DNA of 64,000 nucleotides from Chitinophagales bacterium (GTDB lineage: Bacteria; Bacteroidota; Bacteroidia; Chitinophagales; Chitinophagaceae): positions 32,000 through 95,999 of the forward strand of contig JAURJU010000092.1 in the NCBI GenBank assembly GCA_030832085.1. Direction: 5' to 3'. Under the pieces are notes generated by a model that saw nothing but the letters and a program-made list of their open reading frames with translations, had not been told where the DNA came from and did not search any database. Of this stretch, positions 9,619 to 18,463 are shown in pieces (positions within the stretch are counted from its first letter, which is position 1; every line of letters starts with the position of its first letter). The position numbers and the translations under genes were made by a program.

Positions 9619-12576
9619 ATGATGCAACGCAACATCCCCTTGCTCCTTTTTTTTCTGGTGCTTAGGTTCTTTCAGTGCGCACATGCACAGGAAAACTTGC
9701 TTCCAAAATGTGGATCTGACGCCATGTTGTCCATTCTCCGCATGGATCCATCCTTCGTTCAAAGGGAGAAAGGACTCAACATGGCCATACGCAACAAGAT
9801 CCTCTTCAAAAAAAACCAACCTGCCGTTGTCTATACCATCCCCGTTGTATTCCATATTGTCAATTCAAATGCCGCATCGATCACAGACCTCATGGTGGTC
9901 AACGCACTAAAGGAATTGAACGATGCATTTGCCCACCTGGGCGCATATGGTGTTGATCCACTTGGTACCAATACCATGGTGCAGTTTTGCCTGGCAAAAA
10001 CAGATCCAAAGGGCGGGTTGACCAATGGCATTGACCGTGTGAATTCTTATTATGAAAATATTGATGTAGACCTGGAATCTGACAAATTGGGGTACCTGAC
10101 CAACTGGGACCCGTCAAAATACGCCAACATCTGGGTTGTCAATTCCATACAAGGTGAAATCCCTCCAAGCCCCTTCAACTGTGGTGTCTGGACAAGATCT
10201 GGATTTGGTGGGTATGCCAGTGCCGGTGTCGGGGCAGTGGTAAGTGGACTCAGCACGCCATTGGTTGCCCATGAAATGGGGCATTACCTTTCTCTGTTGC
10301 ACACTTTTCAGGGCACCAATTGCATCAACAACGATTGTACCACTGACGGTGACCTGGTTTGTGATACGCCCCCTGACAGGAGTACTGCCGGATCTTCCTG
10401 CAGCAACCCAGAGAATTCCTGCCAGACAGATACCATTTCAGGACCATTCAAAACAGATGTACCTGACAACATTTCCAATTTCATGGACTACGGCAGCCCA
10501 TGTCCTTCGGTATTTACACAAGGGCAGGCTGATAGGATGCGTGCATTTCTGGAGTCCTTCAATGGAGGAAGTCTTATCAAAAGTGACCGGTGCAACATAC
10601 CGTGTGCAGAAAACATTAAAGCCAGCTTTGACTGGAATTCAAACCCACATCCAATCGTTGGCGATGTTGTGACGTTCAACAACAGCAGCCTTGGTGCAAC
10701 AAACTTCAAATGGTACGTGAATGGTGCATTGGTGGACAGTACTTTGAACCTGACAAAAGGTTTTCCAATGGCAGGAAAATACGAAGTGGCGCTGAAGGCC
10801 TACAATGCTGACAGCACATGCTTTGGATCCTATCTTGGAAATGTTGTTGTCAATTGCGGGGTGGCATCCAGGTTTTCGCCCAACAAAAGAATCATTGCCT
10901 CTGAAACAGGCATATACAATGATACGGTGAGGTTTGTAAACAAATCCTATGGTGCAACTTCATACAAGTGGTACATGAGCGATCATATGGGTGGTAACAT
11001 CACCATGATCAGTACCGCTGCCGATTTGACCTATATGTTCCCCAGGGCGGGCAGTTACCGGATCAGCCTTCAGGCCACCAATGGAAGCTGCACCGAAACA
11101 TCACCCACCTATACCATGACCGTATTGGATCCAAGGCCTGATGGCATCCTGACCATGTATGATGTAGATTGCTACAAGAATGACAGCTTAAGAATCGTTT
11201 TTGGTATTTACAATGCGGGCTTCGACACTATTCCCCCCAACATGCCGGTTAGTTTTTACGACAGGAACCCCCTCATGGCTGGAGCACAGCAATTGAACAA
11301 TACATTCTATACAGACAAACCGATACTTGGTCGTTGTGGCATCACATATACACATGTCATTGCCTCCAACAGGTTAAAACCGGACAGTATAGTTGCCGTT
11401 TTTGACGCAAATGACACCCTCAATGAGTTGAGCAATCTCAACAACAAGGCCAGCCGCAAAAATGATCAATTCCGAATTGCGGTTTCTCCGACAGATACGA
11501 CAGTCTATATCAGCAGTGACGTGCAACTGAATTTAAAGGCAACAGGCGACATTGCAAGGAACATAAAATGGACCACCAAGACAACGGCAAGTTGTACGGA
11601 TTGCCTGGATCCCATTTTTAGGATCATCGATTCGGTTAAAATAAAAGCCTATGCGGAGAGCAGTCTCGGTTGTGCTGACTCTGTAACCGCCAACGTCAAT
11701 GTATTTCCCATTGACATATTTCTGACCACAAACGCTATACTCTGTTCAAGAAACGATAGCCTTGTGGCCAGTTCGGTTGTATGCCTGGCCAATGGCTATA
11801 GCAGCCTCAAGCAGAACATTGAGGTGCGGTACTTTGATGCAGACACATTGCTTGGACCTGCCAATCTGTTGGGTGCCGCCACGATCTTAAGAACAACCAC
11901 CTTCAACAACCTCTGCTTGCAATTGCGTCACCGCATCAAGATGAGCAAAACGGGGAAAGTCTTTGCGTACATCAATGGTGACCTTAAACAATTTGAGTCC
12001 AACCTTAACAACAACAGATCGTCTGGTAATTATGTCCCCTTCACGATTGATGTGCCGGATGATGACATCGATGTATTCAGGGGTGTCTCCACACAACTGA
12101 CCATCATCAATGGAGGAGAAAAATACAAGACCCTGCTGTGGACGCCTTCCACACAGCTGAGTTGCAGCACATGCCCTGATCCGGTCTTCAAAGGAAACTC
12201 AAATACGCTGCTAAAAGTGGTTGGGAGTTCAGAATACCTGTGCAGGGATTCAGCGAGCATCAAAGTAAATGTTTATTGGCAAAAGCACCTGATCCTTCCC
12301 AATGTATTCACTCCAGACGGTGATGGACTGAACGATTACTTTTATGTCATCGCAGGAAAGGATGTCAAACTTGTAAAACAATTCCAGGTCTTTAACCGAT
12401 GGGGCGAAAAAGTTTTTGAAAAAAACAATGGCAATACGAACACGTATGCTTCCGGCTGGAATGGAATGTTCAAAGGAGTCAAGGCCCCCATGGGTACCTA
12501 TGTTTATTTGATCGTTGTGGAACTGCAGGATGGATCAACCGAAACATACAAAGGAAACATCACCCTAATCAGATAA
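9619..12576 (+). CDS. M43-type metalloprotease with PKD domains and T9SS type B C-terminal domain
   Basis: A 985-residue secreted protein. A signal peptide (residues 1-23) is followed by a pappalysin/cytophagalysin-type zinc protease with H218-E-M-G-H222 and the third ligand H228; the glycine usual before that third ligand is serine here. The Met-turn lies in NFMDYGSPC and is followed by FTQGQADRM, also typical of M43. Two PKD-like domains occupy roughly residues 335-500, then Ig-like repeats with paired cysteines (CTDCLDP, CSTCPDP). The last ~90 residues (LPNVFTPDGDGLNDYF...) are a CHU_C/gliding-motility C-terminal domain, the type B signal for type IX secretion. The PorP/SprF gene follows with one base between stop and start. 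Confidence 0.92.
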   Translation: MMQRNIPLLLFFLVLRFFQCAHAQENLLPKCGSDAMLSILRMDPSFVQREKGLNMAIRNKILFKKNQPAVVYTIPVVFHIVNSNAASITDLMVVNALKELNDAFAHLGAYGVDPLGTNTMVQFCLAKTDPKGGLTNGIDRVNSYYENIDVDLESDKLGYLTNWDPSKYANIWVVNSIQGEIPPSPFNCGVWTRSGFGGYASAGVGAVVSGLSTPLVAHEMGHYLSLLHTFQGTNCINNDCTTDGDLVCDTPPDRSTAGSSCSNPENSCQTDTISGPFKTDVPDNISNFMDYGSPCPSVFTQGQADRMRAFLESFNGGSLIKSDRCNIPCAENIKASFDWNSNPHPIVGDVVTFNNSSLGATNFKWYVNGALVDSTLNLTKGFPMAGKYEVALKAYNADSTCFGSYLGNVVVNCGVASRFSPNKRIIASETGIYNDTVRFVNKSYGATSYKWYMSDHMGGNITMISTAADLTYMFPRAGSYRISLQATNGSCTETSPTYTMTVLDPRPDGILTMYDVDCYKNDSLRIVFGIYNAGFDTIPPNMPVSFYDRNPLMAGAQQLNNTFYTDKPILGRCGITYTHVIASNRLKPDSIVAVFDANDTLNELSNLNNKASRKNDQFRIAVSPTDTTVYISSDVQLNLKATGDIARNIKWTTKTTASCTDCLDPIFRIIDSVKIKAYAESSLGCADSVTANVNVFPIDIFLTTNAILCSRNDSLVASSVVCLANGYSSLKQNIEVRYFDADTLLGPANLLGAATILRTTTFNNLCLQLRHRIKMSKTGKVFAYINGDLKQFESNLNNNRSSGNYVPFTIDVPDDDIDVFRGVSTQLTIINGGEKYKTLLWTPSTQLSCSTCPDPVFKGNSNTLLKVVGSSEYLCRDSASIKVNVYWQKHLILPNVFTPDGDGLNDYFYVIAGKDVKLVKQFQVFNRWGEKVFEKNNGNTNTYASGWNGMFKGVKAPMGTYVYLIVVELQDGSTETYKGNITLIR

Positions 12577-12577
12577 T

Positions 12578-13585
12578 GTGAAGAAAAGACTCACCGCATT
12601 GTGCTTCATTTTTTTGGTATTGCAAACGCGTGCCCAGGATCCTCATTTTTCACAATTTTTCTCTTCGCCCCTAACCTTGAATCCTGCAAATACAGGAAAT
12701 TTCACAGGCTTTGCAAGGGTTGCCATCAATTACAGGAACCAATGGCCCTCATTTGGAAACGCGTATACCACATCAACTGCTTCTGTTGATGGAGCCATTT
12801 TTAAAAAATTGATTCCTGGTGGAGATCAATTGAGCGTTGGACTGCTCATGTTGTCGGATCAATCGGGCAATGGCATATTAAAAGAAAACCATCTTTCCGT
12901 ATCGACTGCATACAGAAAGGGCTTGGATGCCATGGGGAACCATTCCATTACCGCTGGATTTCAAGGAAGTTTCAGCAGCCTCGGTTTCGATCAAAACAAG
13001 GCCAATTTTGAAGATGAGATTTCGGCAAGTGGGTTTACCTTGCCTTCAGCAGAGCTGTTGCTTACCCGCAATCTTGGACGACAATACCTTGACATGCATG
13101 CAGGCCTTTTGTACAAGGGCTCTTTCACAGAAAATGACCTGTTCTATGCAGGGGCTTCAGTCTATCACCTGAATACCCCATCGCTTGGATTTTCATCCCC
13201 TGATTATTTTATACAAAGGCGCTATAACATTCAGGCAGGAGGATTGCTGGGAATTGGATATGCAACCACCCTTCACGCCAGTTTTCAATACCAACAACAT
13301 TTCAATTACAAGGAATTGGTGATGGGTGGTGCGATCAGCCAGTTATTGGTCGATAAACAAAAAACCTATACCGAAGTTTATGCAGGCGCCTGGATCAGGA
13401 ACAATGATGCTGTAATCCCCTATCTGGGCATTGAATGGAACCGTTTAAGGGCGGGGTTTTCATACGACATCAACTATTCAAAAAGAAAGGCAGCTTCGGC
13501 ATTGTACCAGAGTGCAGAAATCTCCCTGCTATGGATTTTCGACATGAATGAGGGTGGCATCTCGGTCAAGTGTCCAAAATTCTGA
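12578..13585 (+). CDS. PorP/SprF family T9SS outer-membrane protein
   Basis: A 335-residue outer-membrane protein beginning with a signal peptide (MKKRLTALCFIFLVLQTRAQ) and the family-typical DPHFSQFFSSPLTLNPANTG. PorP/SprF proteins are beta-barrel partners needed for export or surface attachment of T9SS type B cargo, and they usually sit directly downstream of that cargo, as here. The start is GTG at 12578; the overlapping ATG at 12576 runs straight into a stop, so GTG is the only sensible start and points to translational coupling with the M43 protease gene. It converges tail to tail with the nuclease-like gene without a gap. Confidence 0.92.
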   Translation: MKKRLTALCFIFLVLQTRAQDPHFSQFFSSPLTLNPANTGNFTGFARVAINYRNQWPSFGNAYTTSTASVDGAIFKKLIPGGDQLSVGLLMLSDQSGNGILKENHLSVSTAYRKGLDAMGNHSITAGFQGSFSSLGFDQNKANFEDEISASGFTLPSAELLLTRNLGRQYLDMHAGLLYKGSFTENDLFYAGASVYHLNTPSLGFSSPDYFIQRRYNIQAGGLLGIGYATTLHASFQYQQHFNYKELVMGGAISQLLVDKQKTYTEVYAGAWIRNNDAVIPYLGIEWNRLRAGFSYDINYSKRKAASALYQSAEISLLWIFDMNEGGISVKCPKF

Positions 13586-16500
13586 TCAATGCTGCTTCAA
13601 AAATTTCTTGAAATAGGTTTTCCCATTGTTGGTTACGCGTAACAGGTAGATCCCTTCTGCAGCATTCGTCATTTCAAATGCGTGAGACCTTGTTCCTGCT
13701 GTGGTATTCATTTGTTGACCATTGAAAATTGACTGCCCTGCAACGGACAGGATATCAAACTTGAGCTTTCCAGCAGCTGGATTCAATTTTACCTCAAGCC
13801 TATTCCTTATCGGATTTTGAACAATTGTCAATCCTATCTGATCGGGGTTGTAGTTGTTCACTGCGGTAGTACCCGCAGAAGGCAATAAATACCTGCTCAA
13901 CACCGGCATATGGTCGGCGGTTGTGTTGGCATAGTCGGTGATCCAGTCATTCACTTCCCTGATCAACCGGACTGAACCATTGATATAGTCAGCTTCGAGT
14001 TCATTTGAAATGATTACATGGTCAATAAAATCGGAGTATCCGATCAATGAATTGTGGCCCGTCTTGCTAAGGATCATGCTTACAGCCTTGTATCGGTCAG
14101 CGTCTGTGGAGTCCTTTACAATATCATCGTATGAAGAAAGTGCAGGACTCACGCCTTCAGAAATCGTTGAATCCAAATCGTCATTGTAATCTCCCAAGAT
14201 GATGATGCTTGCAGCATTGAAGCTTGCATCAAGTGTATCTTTCAACTCTTTTGCGCCATCCTTTCTTCTCAGGTGATCGGACGCAGTACTGCCCGATTTG
14301 CCATGCACCAGGATAAAATTCATTTTTTTGGTGGCTGTACCATTCACTACATCTGCCTGCAACAGAAAAGGAACACGACCACTTGCCCAGTTGGAATTGG
14401 CTGCAGTACTGGATTTCAAAAGACCCCTTGCGCTAACGTTGGTAATCATGGATTTTCTGTAGGCAAATGCTATTTTTTGGCCAGGCGCATAACTTCCGCT
14501 CGAGGTGTTGGGTGCATTGGAACAATAATCAGAAACAATAAACCCATAGCCAGCAGAAGATTCAACGAGTGTCTTAAAGCGGTTGACATCCACCACTTCA
14601 GAAAATGCATAGATGTCCGCATCAAGGCTGTCCATCACGCGTTTGATGTTTGCCTGCGCAAGGTCATCATTGCTTGGGCCCTGTCCGGATGCAGTACTTC
14701 CAAACCAAAGGATGTTCCAGTTTACCACATCAAGTGTAGCATTTTTTGCATAGGTATTTCCTGATACATCATAATATGCGGTGGTTGAACCCGAGGCACT
14801 GAAAGCAATCCTTCCAACCGCAACCGATTTGTCCGTTGTCGGCAAGTACCGGACATGGATGGTCTTGGATCCACCAGTCAATTGTGCAGGGGTAAAAGTA
14901 AGGGTATTGGAGAAGGCAATATTGTCTTTGGAAATTTGAAAAAGAACCGGTGCTGAAATGACAAGGTCTGACGATGCATTCATCACCTGAAAGCGAATGG
15001 GCTTGGAAACTGTTGTTGTTCCTGAAATGCTGTTGTCGAACTGTGTCAATGTTGGCGTTTCAAGCGTCACTTTTGCCACTGGTGCTGATGTCCTGTTTTT
15101 GATCAGCACATCATCCAACGATACCCTTGCCGCCCCAAGCGATGGAGAGGAAGTGTATTTGAATGCAATATAGGTTGCTCCGGATTTGAAAGATAAAAGG
15201 TTGATGTCCTCAACAGCAGTCCATTTGTCGCTGTTAGGCAAAGGCAACAAGGCATCAATGGGTGTCCATGCTGCAGCACCGGCCGCAGGCCTGGAAGATT
15301 GATTCGCGGCAACAAACACCTGTATCTGAGGACCTGCATACTTTGTCCTTTCATTGAAGGAAAGTACAGGAAATTGAAAAAGGCTGAGATCGAGCGCAGG
15401 AGAGATCAACCAATCTTCGTTGTCAACCGCCCCGGTACCTGTTACAAAACCATTGACCTGCACACCATTGGTGGAGGCATTGCCAAATATGCTGCAGGCC
15501 CAAACACTGTCGCCCTTTACGCTGGTCTGTGTCCAACCCGAGGGAAGACCACCGGAACAGGTATTGAAATCAAAAGAAAACTCAGGCGCAACCGAAGTGG
15601 TGAAACTCCAGGTACTGTTGCCGGTAAACCCTGCAAATTTATTGCCGGCAACATCGGTAAAAGCACCATTGGGAACCTCAACATAGTACTTTGTAGAAAG
15701 GGTAAGCCCGCTCACGGCAATGCTGGCAGCAGAACCTGAAACAGCAACAGCAGCAGTTGCAACATCAAAACTGGCTACGGTACTGTTGTCGCTTAATTTT
15801 TTGAGGGATACCCATCCATTCCCTTTGGCTATGGGTTCGGAGAAATTGAGCACAAGGCTTGTGCTGGTATTGATGCCTGTTGCATTGTTCGCAGGATTGA
15901 CAGATGATAGCGTCGGAGCAATATTGTCGGAACCAGCACTGATGGCATCAATGGAAAAATCATCAATGCCCAAACCATCGTCAGCGCCTGTTGCATTGAA
16001 GTCGGACCAGCGCAGGTAAAAGGTTGCGCCATTGCCAATGTTGAGACCTGTAATGGTAAAATTGATGGCTGTTGCATTTGCGGCAAGTGTACCATCCAAA
16101 GCGCCAGCAGTTCCGGTTGTTATGGGTCCAGTGAAATCTAGTTGGTCAACATCTTTCCATGTGCCATTGGCCAGGCTTGTGGCATCCGTACTGTATTGAA
16201 AATCGAGGCGGTCTGGCCTTGCGGTTGCACCCAGCCTCCATTGTTCTCCGGTATAGGCAATTTTGAGCGAAGTGATGGCACCTCCTGTAGTATTGGTGAA
16301 AGCAACCCCAATCAATGGAATGAGGCTCCCCGATTGCACCGTTCCCAGCGCCCTGTCGTCTGATGCATCAATTCCAAAACTATAGGTATCCCCAGAAGTG
16401 GAAGAACCTGTTCCGGCTGTATAAGTGGCATTGGCGTTGGTACCCGTTTCCAGCAAGAGCCAGCCCGCGGGCAGGGTTGAAGCCGTTCCAGTCTTTGCAA

Positions 16501-16618
16501 GTGTATTGAAGTTTTGTGTGTACTGTGTTGTTGAAAGGACAACCTGTGCATGAACACCGGAACAAAACACCAGGGTTGTGGCAATGAAAAAAGGCAGTAC
16601 TGCGGAAAAATATCGCAT
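13586..16618 (-). CDS. Secreted multidomain endonuclease/exonuclease/phosphatase-family protein, T9SS type A
   Basis: A 1010-residue exported protein. After a signal peptide (RYFSAVLPFFIATTLVFCSGVHAQ) comes a beta-sandwich module (to ~230), an SbsA/Big_5 Ig-like domain (~235-335, starting DNIAPTLSSVNPANNATGI), a choice-of-anchor-J-like domain (FDFNTCSGGLPSGWTQ...) and then an EEP catalytic domain at ~620-900. The EEP active site looks complete: VVNWNILWF, FSEVVD, LVHGKSG, GDYNDDLD, DFIDHV and the final ADH. The last ~75 residues are a Por-type secretion/anchoring signal. It may be an extracellular nuclease or a phosphodiesterase. The start at 16618 is preferred over 16672 because it begins the signal peptide. 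Confidence 0.88.
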   Translation of the reverse strand: MRYFSAVLPFFIATTLVFCSGVHAQVVLSTTQYTQNFNTLAKTGTASTLPAGWLLLETGTNANATYTAGTGSSTSGDTYSFGIDASDDRALGTVQSGSLIPLIGVAFTNTTGGAITSLKIAYTGEQWRLGATARPDRLDFQYSTDATSLANGTWKDVDQLDFTGPITTGTAGALDGTLAANATAINFTITGLNIGNGATFYLRWSDFNATGADDGLGIDDFSIDAISAGSDNIAPTLSSVNPANNATGINTSTSLVLNFSEPIAKGNGWVSLKKLSDNSTVASFDVATAAVAVSGSAASIAVSGLTLSTKYYVEVPNGAFTDVAGNKFAGFTGNSTWSFTTSVAPEFSFDFNTCSGGLPSGWTQTSVKGDSVWACSIFGNASTNGVQVNGFVTGTGAVDNEDWLISPALDLSLFQFPVLSFNERTKYAGPQIQVFVAANQSSRPAAGAAAWTPIDALLPLPNSDKWTAVEDINLLSFKSGATYIAFKYTSSPSLGAARVSLDDVLIKNRTSAPVAKVTLETPTLTQFDNSISGTTTVSKPIRFQVMNASSDLVISAPVLFQISKDNIAFSNTLTFTPAQLTGGSKTIHVRYLPTTDKSVAVGRIAFSASGSTTAYYDVSGNTYAKNATLDVVNWNILWFGSTASGQGPSNDDLAQANIKRVMDSLDADIYAFSEVVDVNRFKTLVESSAGYGFIVSDYCSNAPNTSSGSYAPGQKIAFAYRKSMITNVSARGLLKSSTAANSNWASGRVPFLLQADVVNGTATKKMNFILVHGKSGSTASDHLRRKDGAKELKDTLDASFNAASIIILGDYNDDLDSTISEGVSPALSSYDDIVKDSTDADRYKAVSMILSKTGHNSLIGYSDFIDHVIISNELEADYINGSVRLIREVNDWITDYANTTADHMPVLSRYLLPSAGTTAVNNYNPDQIGLTIVQNPIRNRLEVKLNPAAGKLKFDILSVAGQSIFNGQQMNTTAGTRSHAFEMTNAAEGIYLLRVTNNGKTYFKKFLKQH

Positions 16619-16675
16619 GAAAAGGGATTTCTGCGAATATAGAGGGATTTTGAAAACCCTCACCACATCCATCCG

Positions 16676-16987
16676 TCAAGTCAGCATTAATTTTTCCAAT
16701 TCAGACTTCAGGTGACGCGCCGGGACAACCCCGGACTGTCTCCACTTCACAAAACCATTTTGAAAAATGATCAGGGTAGGAACGCCCTGCACCTGGTAAT
16801 GTTGTGCAATGGATGGATTTTTATCAACATCAATTTTTAGGATGGTTGCATGTTCGCCCACTGTATCCTTGAGTTCCTTGAGGATGGGAGCCATCATTTT
16901 GCAGGGTCCACACCACTCGGCAAAAAAATCCACCAAGACCGGCTTTTTGCCCCCGATAATTTCTCCAAATGTTGAGTTATTTGACAT
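16676..16987 (-). CDS. trxA: Thioredoxin
   Basis: A 103-residue cytosolic thioredoxin with the redox-active site W-C26-G-P-C29 and the cis-proline segment GVPT. It reduces protein disulfides using electrons from thioredoxin reductase. The start at 16987 gives the normal family length; the frame is open further upstream but that stretch has no thioredoxin-like sequence. It ends 57 bp before the start of the EEP protein on the same strand, so it could be co-transcribed, though no functional link is obvious. Confidence 0.93.
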   Translation of the reverse strand: MSNNSTFGEIIGGKKPVLVDFFAEWCGPCKMMAPILKELKDTVGEHATILKIDVDKNPSIAQHYQVQGVPTLIIFQNGFVKWRQSGVVPARHLKSELEKLMLT

Positions 16988-17129
16988 TCTTTTTTTTTGA
17001 ATGATCCAAGCAAAGTATTTCTTTGAGTGAAGGAATGCCTTTGCTTTGATCATATGGATAATGTTTGATGTAAAATTATCTGGCAAAAGCACAGCAAAAC
17101 ATGACTTTTGTCACAGTGTTATCAAGCAT

Positions 17130-18332
17130 TCAAAGTTTGTCTGCATCAAACCAAATCAAGGGATTGCGGATGGGAAGGTTCCTGATCACTTCCTCTTCAT
17201 CCGGAGCATGCTCCAAATTTTTCCATGTGTCGAACAATGGCTGATTGTTGAATGCGGCTGCACCAAAGATCAGAAACGGATGCGCAACGGGCCAATTCTC
17301 CCAATACATGACATCCTGCTTGAATGTCCATTTGCTTTTATCCTTTACGTAGGGCTCCATGAATGCAATGGCCAGCTGGATGGACCTTTTGTCTTCCAAT
17401 GCAAATGTCCATAAGTTGTTTTGCTTGTCGGACAAGATATGACAAAGCATGGCCATCGCATCAAGATTGAACAATGAATACCCATATGGCTTTGTTCTGG
17501 CCAGCTCTTTGGGAAAGCTCCCATCCAAGGCCATCTGGCCTGGCAAGTGCAATGTTTTGTAGCGTTGTCTGCAAAGGTTCAAGAGGGTATCATTCTTGGT
17601 GAACTGCGCAAATGCAGCCACTTGCATGGTCCAACAGGTGCCATGGTTGTTGAGTGCATTCATCTCATCCATACCATATTTATGGTGGGTGACCCAGTTG
17701 AGGTATTTTTCAAACCATGCACGAAACTGAACATATTCTGTAGGTTTGGCCGATTTGCTTTTTTCAAGAACGATGAGGGCTTGTGAAACTTCCAACATCT
17801 GGATCATGTCAATGATGCCGATACCCCTGCCAGTAAACCTTCCTTTGATGGCCTGTGCATAGAGCAGATGAGGATTCATCAGGGTGGCAGTATCCATGAA
17901 CCATGCCCTTGCATGCTGAAATGCCTTTGCTGCATATTGCTCATTTTTGTCGATCCGGTATCCGGAGGCCAGCGCACCCATGATGCGGCTGAACCGTATC
18001 ATCGCCTTTCGATGGTCAGTGAAGTTATCGGGATTGGTCATGCCATCCCGCTGCACATAAGGACTGTCCGCACTTGCCGGATTCGGCCACCAATAATCTC
18101 CCTCGGAAAAAAAATCATGTTTACCGCCACTGCTCCTGGTTGAAGAGGATGCTGTAACTGTGATGGGTTCTGCGGTCATTGCCCAAGCAAGCCTTTGCTC
18201 CACAAAAGGTTTAAGCACCTTAAGGGTGCTGGACGCCAGTGCAGATGATGGGGCATTGGACTGACCTTCAAGTTGAATGGAAGAAAGAAATATTCCGAAG
18301 AAAAAAAGGATTTGCTTTGCGTTTGAAGGCAT
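17130..18332 (-). CDS. Alginate lyase family protein (PF05426-like)
   Basis: A 400-residue exported protein with a signal peptide (NAKQILFFFGIFLSSIQLEGQ). The segment HDFFSEGDYWWPNPASADSPYVQRDG and the later NNHGTCWTMQVAAFAQF are characteristic of the alpha/alpha-barrel alginate/glucuronan lyase family found in many Bacteroidota. It should cleave a uronic-acid-containing polysaccharide by beta-elimination, but whether the substrate is alginate or another polyuronate cannot be decided here. It is divergent from the DUF5916 gene, sharing a 131-bp intergenic region. No SusCD pair lies nearby, so it is not part of a classical PUL. Confidence 0.85.
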   Translation of the reverse strand: MPSNAKQILFFFGIFLSSIQLEGQSNAPSSALASSTLKVLKPFVEQRLAWAMTAEPITVTASSSTRSSGGKHDFFSEGDYWWPNPASADSPYVQRDGMTNPDNFTDHRKAMIRFSRIMGALASGYRIDKNEQYAAKAFQHARAWFMDTATLMNPHLLYAQAIKGRFTGRGIGIIDMIQMLEVSQALIVLEKSKSAKPTEYVQFRAWFEKYLNWVTHHKYGMDEMNALNNHGTCWTMQVAAFAQFTKNDTLLNLCRQRYKTLHLPGQMALDGSFPKELARTKPYGYSLFNLDAMAMLCHILSDKQNNLWTFALEDKRSIQLAIAFMEPYVKDKSKWTFKQDVMYWENWPVAHPFLIFGAAAFNNQPLFDTWKNLEHAPDEEEVIRNLPIRNPLIWFDADKL

Positions 18333-18424
18333 GTTTCAATGACTTGTTTCCATGGAAGTTAACGCAATTCTTCAGTTATTTTTAAACATCTCGAAAACGA
18401 TTTCTGTCTTAAAAAGACAATGGC

Positions 18425-18455
18425 TTGTGTTGGACAAATGCTATCCGTAACTTTG
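18425..18455 (+). promoter_or_regulatory. Bacteroidota-type promoter of the DUF5916 gene
   Basis: A -33 element CTTG (18424-18427), a 20-bp spacer and a -7 element TAACTTTG (18448-18455) match the Bacteroidota consensus TTTG-N19-22-TAnnTTTG. Transcription would begin about four bases before the ATG at 18464, giving an almost leaderless mRNA. This excludes the longer reading frame that starts at 18425. Confidence 0.6.
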
Positions 18456-18463
18456 TATCCTTC

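Noticed and set aside
17102..17113. TGACTTTTGTCA hairpin between the lyase and thioredoxin genes
   Set aside because: Only a 4-bp stem; it does not make a convincing terminator.
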